Shown here: piece by piece, positions 1 to 5,240 of the stretch
Numbering within the stretch: the first letter of the stretch is position 1
Layout: the number at the start of each line of letters is the position of its first letter
DNA from: Sphingomonas sp.
Lineage (GTDB): Bacteria > Pseudomonadota > Alphaproteobacteria > Sphingomonadales > Sphingomonadaceae
NCBI GenBank assembly: GCA_030146605.1
Contig: JASLBO010000208.1
Location: 1 to 6,125, forward strand
Reading direction: 5' to 3'
Length of the DNA: 6,125 nt
Position numbers and translations under genes: made by a program
Notes under the pieces: generated by a model
Database searches by the model: none
The model's input: only the letters and a program-made list of their open reading frames with translations
Told to the model about the DNA's origin: nothing

Positions 1-92
1 GGAGCGCCTTGGACCCGAACATTCTGCGGCGACAGGCGATTGCGTCGCGCCCGCCCGCGCGCGACAAGCGCATAGTTCGACAGGAGATTTCG

Positions 93-1901
93 ATGCGTCC
101 GCCTTTCGCTTTGATGTTGCTGCCCTTCGTGCCGATCGTCACGGCGAGCGCTCCCGCCCCGCATCAAGTGGCGCAGGCGGCGCAGTCGGACGCGGCGCTG
201 CTCGAATTTCTCGACCGCGCCTATGACGAACAGCTGGCCTTGAGCCCGGAGGCGCAGACCCAGCTCGGCCTGAAGACCAATTACGACCGCCTCGACGATT
301 ATACCGATGCCGCCGCGCTCCGGCGCCGCGACCTTGCCGAGCGCCAGCTGAAGGCGCTGCGCGCCCGGTTCCGGCCCGAACAGTTGAGCGAGAGCGCGCG
401 CGTCAGCTACCGTCTGTTCGAATATGAAGTGGAGCGCGCCAGCGAATCGTTCCGCTTCCGCAAGCTGCGCTTCCCCGTGTCGACCAACGGCAGCCCGGCA
501 GGCGCGATTCCGGTATTGCTCATCAACAACCACAAGATCGATACGGTCGGGGACGCGCAGGCCTATATCGCCCGGCTGCGCGACACCCGCCGCGTGATGC
601 ACGAGGTCGCCGCTACGATGCGCGCGCAGGCTGCTGCCGGCATCGTCCCGAACAAGGTCAATTTTGCGCCCGCCCGCGCCGACGCGCGCAAGGTCATCAC
701 CGGTGCGCCGTTCGGCGAGGGACCGGACTCGACGCTGATGGCGGACTTTCGCAAGAAAGTGGCCGCACTCAATCTGCCTGCCGACACCAGCGCGAAGCTG
801 CTGAGCGACGCGCAGGAAGCGCTGACCGGCCCGTTCCGGCAGGGTTTCGACGCGCTGTTCGCCGCGCTCGACGAAATCGAACCGAAGTCGAAAGGCAATT
901 TCGGCGCATGGAGCCTGCCCGATGGCGCGGCTTATTATGCCGATCGGCTGAAGAGCTCGACGACGACCGACCTTACCGCCGACCAGATCCACGCGGTCGG
1001 GCTCGAACAGGTTGCGGCGATCCGCAAGGAGATGGAGGCGATCAAGCGCCAGGTCGGCTTCGAGGGCACGCTGGAGCAGTTCTTCGATCACATCCGCACC
1101 GATCCCAAACTCAAATATGCGAACACCGAGGCCGGCCGCGAGGAGTATCTCCGCGATGCCCGCGCGGTGATCGCATCGGTGATGGCAGTGGCGCCGCGTT
1201 ACTTCCGGGTGCTGCCCAAGGCGGCGCTGGAGGTGCGCGCGGTAGAGAAATGGCGTGAGGGGACAGCGTCTACCGCCTTTTACAACCGGCCATCGGCGGA
1301 TGGTTCGCGGCCCGGCATCTATTACGTCAATCTCGTCGACATGAACCAGACGCAGAAGGTGCAGGTAGCCGGTATCGCCGCGCACGAAGGCGCGCCGGGA
1401 CATCATTTCCAGATCGCGCGGCAACAGGAACTCACCGGCATCCCGAAGTTCCGCAAATTCGGCGGCTATGGCGCCTATGTCGAGGGCTGGGGGCTCTATT
1501 CGGAGCGGCTGGCGGACGAGATGGGGGTGTATAAGGATCCCTATGCCCGGTTCGGGATGCTCTCGCTCCAGGTGTGGCGCGCCATCCGGCTGGTGCTCGA
1601 CACCGGCATTCACTCGAAGCGGTGGACGCGCGAGCAGGCGGTCGCCTATTTCCGGTCGAACAGCTCGGTGTCGGACACCGATATCGGGCGCGAGGTGGAC
1701 CGCTACTTCAACTGGCCGGGCCAGGCGACGAGCTATATGGTCGGGCAGCTCAAGATCGCCGAATTGCGGGCGCGCGCCGAACGCGCGCTGGGGCCGCGCT
1801 TCGACATTCGCGCCTTCCATGAAGTGGTGCTGGGGCAGGGCGCGCTGCCGCTCAATGTGCTCGAGCAACAGGTCGACGCGTATATCAGCCAGCCTCGGTG
1901 A
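93..1901 (+). CDS. Exported DUF885-family metallopeptidase-like protein
   Basis: A 602-residue protein of the DUF885 family, whose members are zinc-metallopeptidase-like; its substrate is unknown. The ATG at 93 is chosen because AGGAG lies 6-7 bases upstream and the protein then begins with a signal-peptide-like stretch (basic residue, hydrophobic run to about residue 17, several Ala sites by residue 29), implying export to periplasm or envelope. The frame stays open upstream to a TTG at 9, but that would put a charged extension before the signal sequence. Family marks seen: LSPEAQTQLGL near the mature N-terminus, the signature HEGAPGHH at residues 431-438, YVEGWGLYSE with E464 some 30 residues later, and the C-terminal GQA-Y-GQLKI, FHEVVLGQGALPL and VDAYI block. 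The HExxPGHH pair and downstream Glu look like a variant metal site (inference). Length is normal and no frameshift is seen. It converges with the next gene. Confidence 0.9.
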   Translation: MRPPFALMLLPFVPIVTASAPAPHQVAQAAQSDAALLEFLDRAYDEQLALSPEAQTQLGLKTNYDRLDDYTDAAALRRRDLAERQLKALRARFRPEQLSESARVSYRLFEYEVERASESFRFRKLRFPVSTNGSPAGAIPVLLINNHKIDTVGDAQAYIARLRDTRRVMHEVAATMRAQAAAGIVPNKVNFAPARADARKVITGAPFGEGPDSTLMADFRKKVAALNLPADTSAKLLSDAQEALTGPFRQGFDALFAALDEIEPKSKGNFGAWSLPDGAAYYADRLKSSTTTDLTADQIHAVGLEQVAAIRKEMEAIKRQVGFEGTLEQFFDHIRTDPKLKYANTEAGREEYLRDARAVIASVMAVAPRYFRVLPKAALEVRAVEKWREGTASTAFYNRPSADGSRPGIYYVNLVDMNQTQKVQVAGIAAHEGAPGHHFQIARQQELTGIPKFRKFGGYGAYVEGWGLYSERLADEMGVYKDPYARFGMLSLQVWRAIRLVLDTGIHSKRWTREQAVAYFRSNSSVSDTDIGREVDRYFNWPGQATSYMVGQLKIAELRARAERALGPRFDIRAFHEVVLGQGALPLNVLEQQVDAYISQPR

Positions 1902-1917
1902 GCTTGGGCCCCAGGCT
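1901..1917. terminator. Hairpin between convergent stop codons
   Basis: AGCTTGG and CCAGGCT (one T-G wobble) form a 7-bp stem around a three-base loop. The hairpin fills exactly the gap between the stop of the plus-strand DUF885 gene and the stop of the minus-strand gene. Neither side has a T-run, so if it ends transcription in either direction it is not a classical intrinsic terminator. It could also simply be chance in GC-rich DNA. Confidence 0.3.
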
Positions 1918-2667
1918 TCAGGAGCCGGCGGGGCGCGTCTCCAGGCTGGCCAGCCACTCTGTCGCCGGCATCATGCGCGCAGGGGCGGTCTTGCGGACCG
2001 CATCCTCGAGCAGGACGCGATTGCGATAGCTGCCGATGACGAGGACCCGTTTGCCGGGGCGTGTTGCCACCGTGCGGATCGCCACCTGCGCCATATCGTC
2101 GTCCCAGGCGGTCTGCACCTTCACGAAGGCCGGCCCGGCAATCGCAGCGCGCAGCGCGGTGTGGCTGTCGACCATGCGCGCGGTCGTCTCATCCTGGGTC
2201 TGGCTCGTGCGCTGCCAATATTGGAGCAGCGCCGCCTCCAGCGCGTCGTCGAAGGCGGCGAGCGCCGCGGCTCCCTTCGGGTCGTTGCTGGCGAGTGTGG
2301 CAAAGGCGGCGCTCGCCTCCTTGGCGAGCGTCTCGAAGCGCCGCCCGCCCGGCTCCATCGCCACGGCTTCCGCTTTGGCCTCGCGCAGCCAGCGCCAGAC
2401 CACTTCGGGATATTCCGGCCGGCCGGGTGTGGCGGTCCGACCGATCAGTTCGTCCGGCCGCACCTCGAGGATGACGACATCGGGGCGAAATGCCTTCAGC
2501 AGATCGTACAGCCGATCATAGTCGAAGCTGTCTTCCCGGGCGTGAAGGCCGTGCAGGGCGCCGAGCACCAGCACCGCGTCGCTGGCCAGCGGCGGGGTTT
2601 CAGCCGGTAGCGCGGTGGCAGAGAGAAGAGCGGCGGCGAGCGCCAGCGGGCGGAAAGCGTTGATCAT
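1918..2667 (-). CDS. Exported TraB/Tiki/ChaN-like (DUF5694-like) protein, function unknown
   Basis: A 249-residue protein. The frame is open to 2808, but the ATG at 2667 is preferred because the protein then starts with a clean Sec signal peptide: MINAFRP, a hydrophobic run at residues 8-20 and an LPA cleavage site before E23. The mature part opens with a strand ending in LGALH (H39), then a helix and the segment FRPDVVILEVRP (E68, R70). Near the C-terminus comes RVLVIGSYRN (207-216). This order, strand-GxxH, then D-x-hydrophobic-LE-x-R, then a late hydrophobic strand with Gly, resembles the TraB/Tiki/ChaN-like group, including DUF5694. In those proteins the late strand often reads GxxH; here it is GSYRN, so one usual His may be missing. 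No activity can be assigned. The Shine-Dalgarno site is weak (AGGCGG) and lies beside a hairpin. It is 165 bases downstream of the kinase gene on the same strand, so co-transcription is possible. Confidence 0.6.
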   Translation of the reverse strand: MINAFRPLALAAALLSATALPAETPPLASDAVLVLGALHGLHAREDSFDYDRLYDLLKAFRPDVVILEVRPDELIGRTATPGRPEYPEVVWRWLREAKAEAVAMEPGGRRFETLAKEASAAFATLASNDPKGAAALAAFDDALEAALLQYWQRTSQTQDETTARMVDSHTALRAAIAGPAFVKVQTAWDDDMAQVAIRTVATRPGKRVLVIGSYRNRVLLEDAVRKTAPARMMPATEWLASLETRPAGS

Positions 2668-2671
2668 GCCG

Positions 2672-2690
2672 CCTGGCTGGAACAGCCGGG
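2672..2690 (-). promoter_or_regulatory. Start-proximal hairpin in the leader of the 249-aa gene
   Basis: On the plus strand CCTGGCTG, GAA and CAGCCGGG form an 8-bp stem (one wobble) with a three-base loop. In the minus-strand mRNA the 3' arm ends only four bases before the ATG at 2667 and includes the AGG of the weak ribosome binding site. It could therefore reduce translation initiation. No homologue was compared, so the role is inference. Confidence 0.3.
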
Positions 2691-2701
2691 CCGCCCGGGC
2701 A

Positions 2702-2755
2702 CGGCATAATCGCCGAGCGGGACCATTGGCCCGCCGAGCGGGAGGATCGGCATAA
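2702..2755. repeat. Two nested pairs of short direct repeats upstream of the 249-aa gene
   Basis: CGGCATAA occurs at 2702-2709 and 2748-2755. Between these, CGCCGAGCGGGA occurs at 2711-2722 and 2732-2743. The 12-base copies are 21 bases apart, close to two helical turns. They lie in the 165-base non-coding gap between the kinase stop and the ATG at 2667, so they could be paired binding sites for a regulator of the 249-aa gene. A local duplication is the simpler alternative. I found no convincing -35/-10 pair in this gap. Confidence 0.4.
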
Positions 2756-2832
2756 ACGCGCGGCCATGATGCAACTGCGCGAGACCTGCTATTGGGGCGG
2801 CTGTTCAAACCCCGCTCGAGCCATTCTTTTCC

Positions 2833-3579
2833 CTAACCTGCCTCCTCGACCACATCGTTACGCGGCAGCGGCAGGTGAATCTGGCAGAGGACACCGCCCG
2901 GCCTGAGCTCCAAGCGGGTTTCGGCACCGGTTTCATACGGCAGCGCTTCTTCGATGAACTGGCGCGAAAAACCCCTGCGCGGCGGTGCCGAACCGAGGAT
3001 CGGCACGCCGGCCTCGGTCCAGACGAGTTCCAGAACGTCATCGGACACCGACCAGGTGATGCTCAGGGTCGCGTCCTTCACCGAGAGCGCGCCGAACTTG
3101 AGCGCATTGGTGACGAGCTCGTGCATCGCCAGCGCGAGCGGCTGCGCATGATCAGGCGTGACCGCGACATCCGGTCCGCGCAATGTGATCCCGGGGAGAT
3201 CGCCGAACCGGAAGTCGTGCAACTCGTTGCGGATGAGATCCTCGAGGTCGCTCGGATAGCCGCCGGCGCGTCCTCCCTGATATCGCGCAAGCACGTTGAG
3301 CCTGCCCCTGAAGTGGCTGTCGACCTCCTCGAGCGTCTCTCCCGTCGCGATCGTCCGGGTGAAGACCGAGCGAACGAGCGCCAGCGTGTTTCGGACCCAG
3401 TGCTGCAGTTCGTGCCGTAGCACCGCCTCGCGCAGCAGTTCCGCGCGGCTACGCTGGTCGCGCTCGTCCAACTCCCGGCGGGCGGCCGCCAGTTCGGAAC
3501 GCAGCCTGTCCAGCTCCAGCGCAGCCTTGCTCTCTGTCAGGAGCTGCGTCTTGCCGGAGTCCGGGGCGTGTTCGGTCAT
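2833..3579 (-). CDS. Sensor-less HWE-family (HisKA_2-like) histidine kinase
   Basis: A soluble kinase of about 248 residues that should autophosphorylate on His and pass phosphate to a response regulator. Residues 16-55 are charged, Leu/Ala-rich and likely coiled coil. The H-box is HELQHWVRNTLA, with H60 the likely phosphoacceptor. The ATPase part holds the N-box HELVTNALKFGALS (N158), the WTEAGVP segment (W187, E189) that gives the HWE family its name, and the G-box-like RRGFSRQFIE (201-210). No transmembrane segment, PAS, GAF or other sensor domain is present, so the signal must come through the N-terminal coil or a partner protein. Oddities: W61 where HRVKN-type boxes have Arg, and V192 and S205 where Gly is usual. 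The start is uncertain: the ATG at 3579 gives a natural MTEHAP opening, but an in-frame ATG at 3627 adds 16 residues and neither has a good ribosome binding site. It lies 103 bases downstream of the response-regulator gene. Confidence 0.87.
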   Translation of the reverse strand: MTEHAPDSGKTQLLTESKAALELDRLRSELAAARRELDERDQRSRAELLREAVLRHELQHWVRNTLALVRSVFTRTIATGETLEEVDSHFRGRLNVLARYQGGRAGGYPSDLEDLIRNELHDFRFGDLPGITLRGPDVAVTPDHAQPLALAMHELVTNALKFGALSVKDATLSITWSVSDDVLELVWTEAGVPILGSAPPRRGFSRQFIEEALPYETGAETRLELRPGGVLCQIHLPLPRNDVVEEAG

Positions 3580-3682
3580 CGGTAGGGCGTCATCCAAGCC
3601 GGAGGCTCTGGGGCAACAACGCGCCATCGACGGCGACGTGCCGCAAGCGCGTGAAATACCGGTGGCCGCGCGCCCACGCGTA

Positions 3683-4054
3683 TCAACGGGATGAGACGCC
3701 GCCGATCGCCCTCACTAGCTGGGACATGTGCAGGGGCTTTTCGCAGCGGGTTACGTGCCGGAAGCGCTCGGGGATCGCGGACGCATCATAGCCGGTGGTG
3801 AAGACGAAGGGCAGGTTCCTCGCGACCAGCTCGTCGGCCAGCGGAAACACCGGCTCGCCCCGCAGATTGACGTCGAGAATGGCGCCCGTCAGGTTTTCCG
3901 CGGTATCCAGCAGCGCCATCGCCTGCGCGACGGTCGCCGCCGGCCCGACCACGGTTGCGTTCTGATCCGCCAGTTCGCAGCAAATATCGTCCGCCAGCAG
4001 AAATTCGTCCTCGACGACGAGGATCACACAATCGCGCAAGCCGGGCTCCGTCAT
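3683..4054 (-). CDS. Single-domain response regulator, FATGUY-like variant
   Basis: A 123-residue receiver domain with no output domain. The acidic pocket is E15-D16-E17 in LVVEDE, the phosphoacceptor is D61 in AILDVNL, the switch residue is T87 (T86 adjacent), and the conserved Lys is K106 in CEKP. PFVFTTGYD (82-90) matches the FATGUY motif of alphaproteobacterial single-domain regulators except that Ala is Thr (FTTGY). In Sphingomonas such regulators take part in phosphorelays with HWE/HisKA_2 kinases in general stress control. The neighbouring kinase is the obvious partner, but it could also be a phosphate sink or connector for other kinases (inference). The frame is open to 4195, but the ATG at 4054 has GGAGG seven to eight bases upstream and matches the usual domain start. 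First gene of the minus-strand pair. Confidence 0.92.
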   Translation of the reverse strand: MTEPGLRDCVILVVEDEFLLADDICCELADQNATVVGPAATVAQAMALLDTAENLTGAILDVNLRGEPVFPLADELVARNLPFVFTTGYDASAIPERFRHVTRCEKPLHMSQLVRAIGGVSSR

Positions 4055-4062
4055 GCTGTCAT

Positions 4063-4067
4063 CCTCC
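4063..4067 (-). promoter_or_regulatory. Ribosome binding site of the response regulator
   Basis: On the minus strand GGAGG lies eight bases before the ATG at 4054. It decides the start against the longer open frame reaching 4195. It is much stronger than anything before the downstream kinase, suggesting more regulator than kinase is made from the same transcript. Confidence 0.75.
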
Positions 4068-4105
4068 GCGATGCGAACGGTGATGACGCACCGTACCCAG
4101 TTCGC

Positions 4106-4124
4106 GCCCGGTTTGAAACCGGGC
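4106..4124. promoter_or_regulatory. 19-base palindrome upstream of the response regulator
   Basis: GCCCGGTTTGAAACCGGGC is a perfect inverted repeat of nine-base arms around one central base. With one bulged T the pairing continues through CGC/GCG to about 4103-4128. It lies about 50 bases before the ATG at 4054, a fitting place for a dimeric regulator's operator. If transcribed it could also be a leader hairpin. The near-absent loop favours a DNA site. No T-run follows in either direction, so it is not a terminator. Confidence 0.5.
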
Positions 4125-4324
4125 TGCGCGTCGCGCCCCTGGCCGCTTTCCTCCGCCGCCGCTCCCCGCCGATCCGCCGATCGCGACGATGTCACGCTTC
4201 ACGTAGGATAGCATCGCTTCAGCCTTCCAGCGGAACCAACATGAGCGGGGCCCCGGATGGTGCGGAATCCGGCGATCGTGTATCGGTTCGACGACCGGGG
4301 GGTGGCGTAAAATCAGGGCTGGAG

Positions 4325-4345
4325 CACGATCGATCCGTGATCGTG
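4325..4345. repeat. Inverted repeat CACGATC-N7-GATCGTG
   Basis: Perfect 7-base arms separated by seven bases, about 12 bases upstream of the possible -35 of the cold-shock promoter. A third half-site copy, GATCGTG, lies at 4274-4280. The arrangement would suit a dimeric DNA-binding protein acting on the divergent promoters, but no regulator is recognised. Confidence 0.35.
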
Positions 4346-4356
4346 TCGATAACCAC

Positions 4357-4385
4357 TTTCAATCTGCGTGCTTATACCCTATATG
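4357..4385 (+). promoter_or_regulatory. Possible sigma70-type promoter of the cold-shock gene
   Basis: TTTCAA (4357-4362), a 17-base spacer and TATATG (4380-4385). The -10 is fair and the -35 matches TTGACA only at three positions. A start near 4392 would give a leader of about 125 bases, comparable to the long 5' leaders known for cspA-type mRNAs. TATACC at 4373-4378 and TAAAAT at 4308-4313 are alternative -10 boxes. The prediction is weak without transcript data. Confidence 0.3.
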
Positions 4386-4396
4386 GGTGGGGCTGA

Positions 4397-4410
4397 CGTC
4401 GCATGCGACG
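4397..4410. promoter_or_regulatory. Perfect 14-base palindrome at the start of the cold-shock leader
   Basis: CGTCGCATGCGACG is fully self-complementary and lies a few bases after the likely transcription start near 4392. It could be an operator overlapping the start region. With no loop it is a poor RNA hairpin unless it opens at the centre. Confidence 0.4.
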
Positions 4411-4435
4411 GATATCGGGCCGCCTCGGCTCCACC

Positions 4436-4509
4436 CTTTGTCCCTTTCTAGCCTCACCGAAGCCGGGATGCGCCGCAATTGGCGTATGCCCGTCATGCAT
4501 GGGACAAGG
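4436..4509 (+). promoter_or_regulatory. Folded cold-shock leader that can hide the Shine-Dalgarno sequence
   Basis: CCTTTGTCCC-region bases 4436-4444 pair with GGGACAAGG at 4501-4509 (nine contiguous pairs, one G-U). The 3' arm contains most of the AAGGA ribosome binding site (4506-4510) of the gene at 4519. Inside this closing stem sits a strong hairpin at 4464-4492: CGGG-ATGCGCC, loop GCAATT, GGCGTAT, bulged G, CCCG, 11 pairs in all with one G-U. The layout suits a temperature- or protein-sensitive switch of translation, as known in principle for cspA leaders. Pairings were found by eye and no energies were calculated. Confidence 0.45.
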
Positions 4510-4518
4510 ATACCCAAT

Positions 4519-4725
4519 ATGATCACCGGAACCGTAAAATTCTTCAACGCCGACAAGGGCTATGGCTTCATCGCGCCGGAAGGCGGCGGGGGCGATGCCT
4601 TCGTTCACATCTCGGCAGTGGAGCGTGCAGGCATGCACACGCTCGATAAGGACCAGCGCGTCTCGTACGAGCTCGAGACCGACAACCGCGGCAAGACCTC
4701 GGCAGTCAATCTCCAGGCTGCATAA
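4519..4725 (+). CDS. Cold-shock protein, CspA family
   Basis: A 68-residue single cold-shock domain that binds single-stranded RNA/DNA, typically acting as an RNA chaperone in the cytoplasm. It begins with MITGTVKFFN; RNP1 is KGYGFI (13-18) and RNP2 is DAFVHIS (26-32), followed by the usual acidic/aromatic strand VSYELE and a C-terminal VNLQAA. Length is normal for the family. The frame is open from 4387, but the ATG at 4519 fits the family start exactly and has AAGGA eight bases upstream. The leader is structured, and hairpins start at the stop codon. First gene of a likely three-gene plus-strand unit. Whether it is cold-induced or constitutive cannot be told, since alphaproteobacteria usually carry several csp paralogues. 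Confidence 0.96.
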   Translation: MITGTVKFFNADKGYGFIAPEGGGGDAFVHISAVERAGMHTLDKDQRVSYELETDNRGKTSAVNLQAA

Positions 4726-4769
4726 GCCTGAACCGGCCGGGGGGCTTTGCCGCCCCCCGGCTCCAGGCT
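4725..4769 (+). promoter_or_regulatory. Compound hairpin after the cold-shock gene with competing outer stem
   Basis: The core is GCCGGGGGGC (4736-4745), loop TTTGCC and GCCCCCCGGC (4752-4761), a perfect 10-bp GC stem. Outside it AGCCTG (4725-4730) can pair with CAGGCT (4764-4769). The same AGCCTG can instead pair with an identical CAGGCT at 4714-4719, across the csp stop codon. The two CAGGCT copies belong to an 11-base direct repeat, CTCCAGGCTGC (4711-4721 and 4761-4771). No T-run follows, so this is more likely a 3'-end-stabilising or attenuating structure than a classical terminator. Confidence 0.5.
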
Positions 4770-4786
4770 GCCCGGACGATGAAGCA

Positions 4787-4805
4787 GCGAGCGCCAATGG
4801 CTCGC
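4787..4805 (+). promoter_or_regulatory. Small hairpin before the 72-aa gene
   Basis: GCGAGC (4787-4792) pairs with GCTCGC (4800-4805) around a seven-base loop. It ends six bases before the GGAG ribosome binding site (4812-4815) of the next gene, leaving that site open. It may mark an mRNA processing site or be chance. Confidence 0.3.
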
Positions 4806-4821
4806 GGGAACGGAGATACCC

Positions 4822-5040
4822 ATGTCCAGAGCGATCAACGTAAACGCCACGCACGATCACGTCATCGCCGCCTGCGCCAAGCGCAAGGTTGCGATCAGCG
4901 CGATCGAGACGCTTGCTTCCGGCGGAACGCGCGTCGTCCTCAACAACGCTGACGATACTGCGATCATGGCGAAGGCCTATGGTTCGAAGGTCATTCGCGG
5001 CGTGGTCACGCGCACGCCCACCCGGATGGGGCGGCTCTGA
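4822..5040 (+). CDS. Small conserved-looking protein of unknown function
   Basis: A 72-residue protein with pI likely high (many Arg/Lys toward the C-terminus), no signal peptide and no membrane segment. GGAG lies six bases before the ATG, so expression is credible. By eye it reads as strand (4-8), helix (11-20), strand (23-31), GG turn (34-35), strand (36-41), helix (43-53), strand (56-64). This beta-alpha-beta-beta-alpha-beta order would suit a small ferredoxin-like fold, which is inference only. The tail RTPTRMGRL is basic. Similar short proteins seem familiar from sphingomonads, but I cannot name a family. It lies 96 bases after the cold-shock gene and 39 before the next small gene, so a shared transcript and a stress or RNA-related role are possible. 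Real gene: likely; function: unknown. Confidence 0.75.
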   Translation: MSRAINVNATHDHVIAACAKRKVAISAIETLASGGTRVVLNNADDTAIMAKAYGSKVIRGVVTRTPTRMGRL

Positions 5041-5079
5041 AGCGGACTTACAACCGGTACCGTTCGAGCAGGAGCAGTT

Positions 5080-5208
5080 ATGGCCAAGAGTCAGAAAAAG
5101 TCGAACAAGGAAGTGCGTAAGCCCAAGGCTGAAAAGCCGGCGAAGCAGAACGCCTCCAATCCCACCACCAAGGGCAAGCCGGTAGAGATGACCACGCTGA
5201 AGAGCTGA
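5080..5208 (+). CDS. Lysine-rich 42-residue protein
   Basis: A short gene: ATG at 5080, TGA at 5206-5208, GGAG at 5071-5074 five bases before the start. The product has 11 Lys and one Arg against three Glu, several Pro/Ser/Asn/Thr, and no Cys, His, Trp, Phe, Tyr, Ile or Asp. It should be unstructured and strongly positive, and may bind nucleic acid or ribosomes (inference). Openings like MAKSQKKSNKE are familiar from small basic proteins of alphaproteobacteria whose function is not known. It is followed after 32 bases by a strong terminator, which supports its being the last gene of the csp cluster. Confidence 0.7.
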   Translation: MAKSQKKSNKEVRKPKAEKPAKQNASNPTTKGKPVEMTTLKS

Positions 5209-5240
5209 TCGGTCGACTCGCCGGAAGTGCCAAACCGAAC

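Larger units (their letters stand above)
4055..4518. other. Divergent intergenic region between response regulator and cold-shock gene
   Basis: This 464-base stretch has no supported gene. It lies between two divergently read units and must hold both promoters. It contains a 19-base palindrome (4106-4124), three copies of GATCGTG (4274-4280, 4339-4345, and inverted as CACGATC at 4325-4331), a TAAAAT box at 4308-4313 with no matching -35, a weak promoter at 4357-4385, a 14-base palindrome (4397-4410) and a folded leader (4436-4509). I found no GGAAC-N16/17-CGTT motif of the EcfG stress sigma factor. GGAAC at 4232-4236 has no matching -10. On the minus strand TATCCT around 4205 is a possible -10 without a -35. 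Confidence 0.6.

Noticed and set aside
1939..1948. Third copy of CTCCAGGCTG, also found after the cold-shock gene
   Set aside because: It lies inside the coding end of the 249-aa gene, without the partner AGCCTG arrangement. A 10-base match in GC-rich DNA is likely chance.
1468..2610. Long plus-strand open frame (380 codons) across the end of the DUF885 gene and the opposite strand of the 249-aa gene
   Set aside because: It overlaps two well-supported genes in other frames, its product is Arg/Gly/Ala-rich low-complexity as expected for GC-rich shadows, and it has no recognisable motif.
2800..2823. TGTTCAAACCCCGCTCGAGCCA resembles the 3' end of a tRNA (T-loop, acceptor, CCA)
   Set aside because: The T-stem does not pair, no 5' acceptor strand complementary to TCGAGCC lies upstream, and no D or anticodon arm can be drawn. 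No integrase or attachment site is nearby.
2875..3420. Plus-strand open frame (181 codons) opposite the kinase
   Set aside because: A shadow of the HWE kinase, with no motif and no start signal.
4232..4256. GGAAC as -35 of an EcfG-type stress promoter
   Set aside because: No CGTT-like -10 follows at 16-17 bases, so the general stress sigma factor cannot be invoked for the csp cluster from sequence.
3728..4396. Plus-strand open frame (222 codons) opposite the response regulator and into the divergent gap
   Set aside because: The receiver domain on the other strand has all its catalytic residues. The plus-strand product shows no family pattern and lacks a ribosome binding site.
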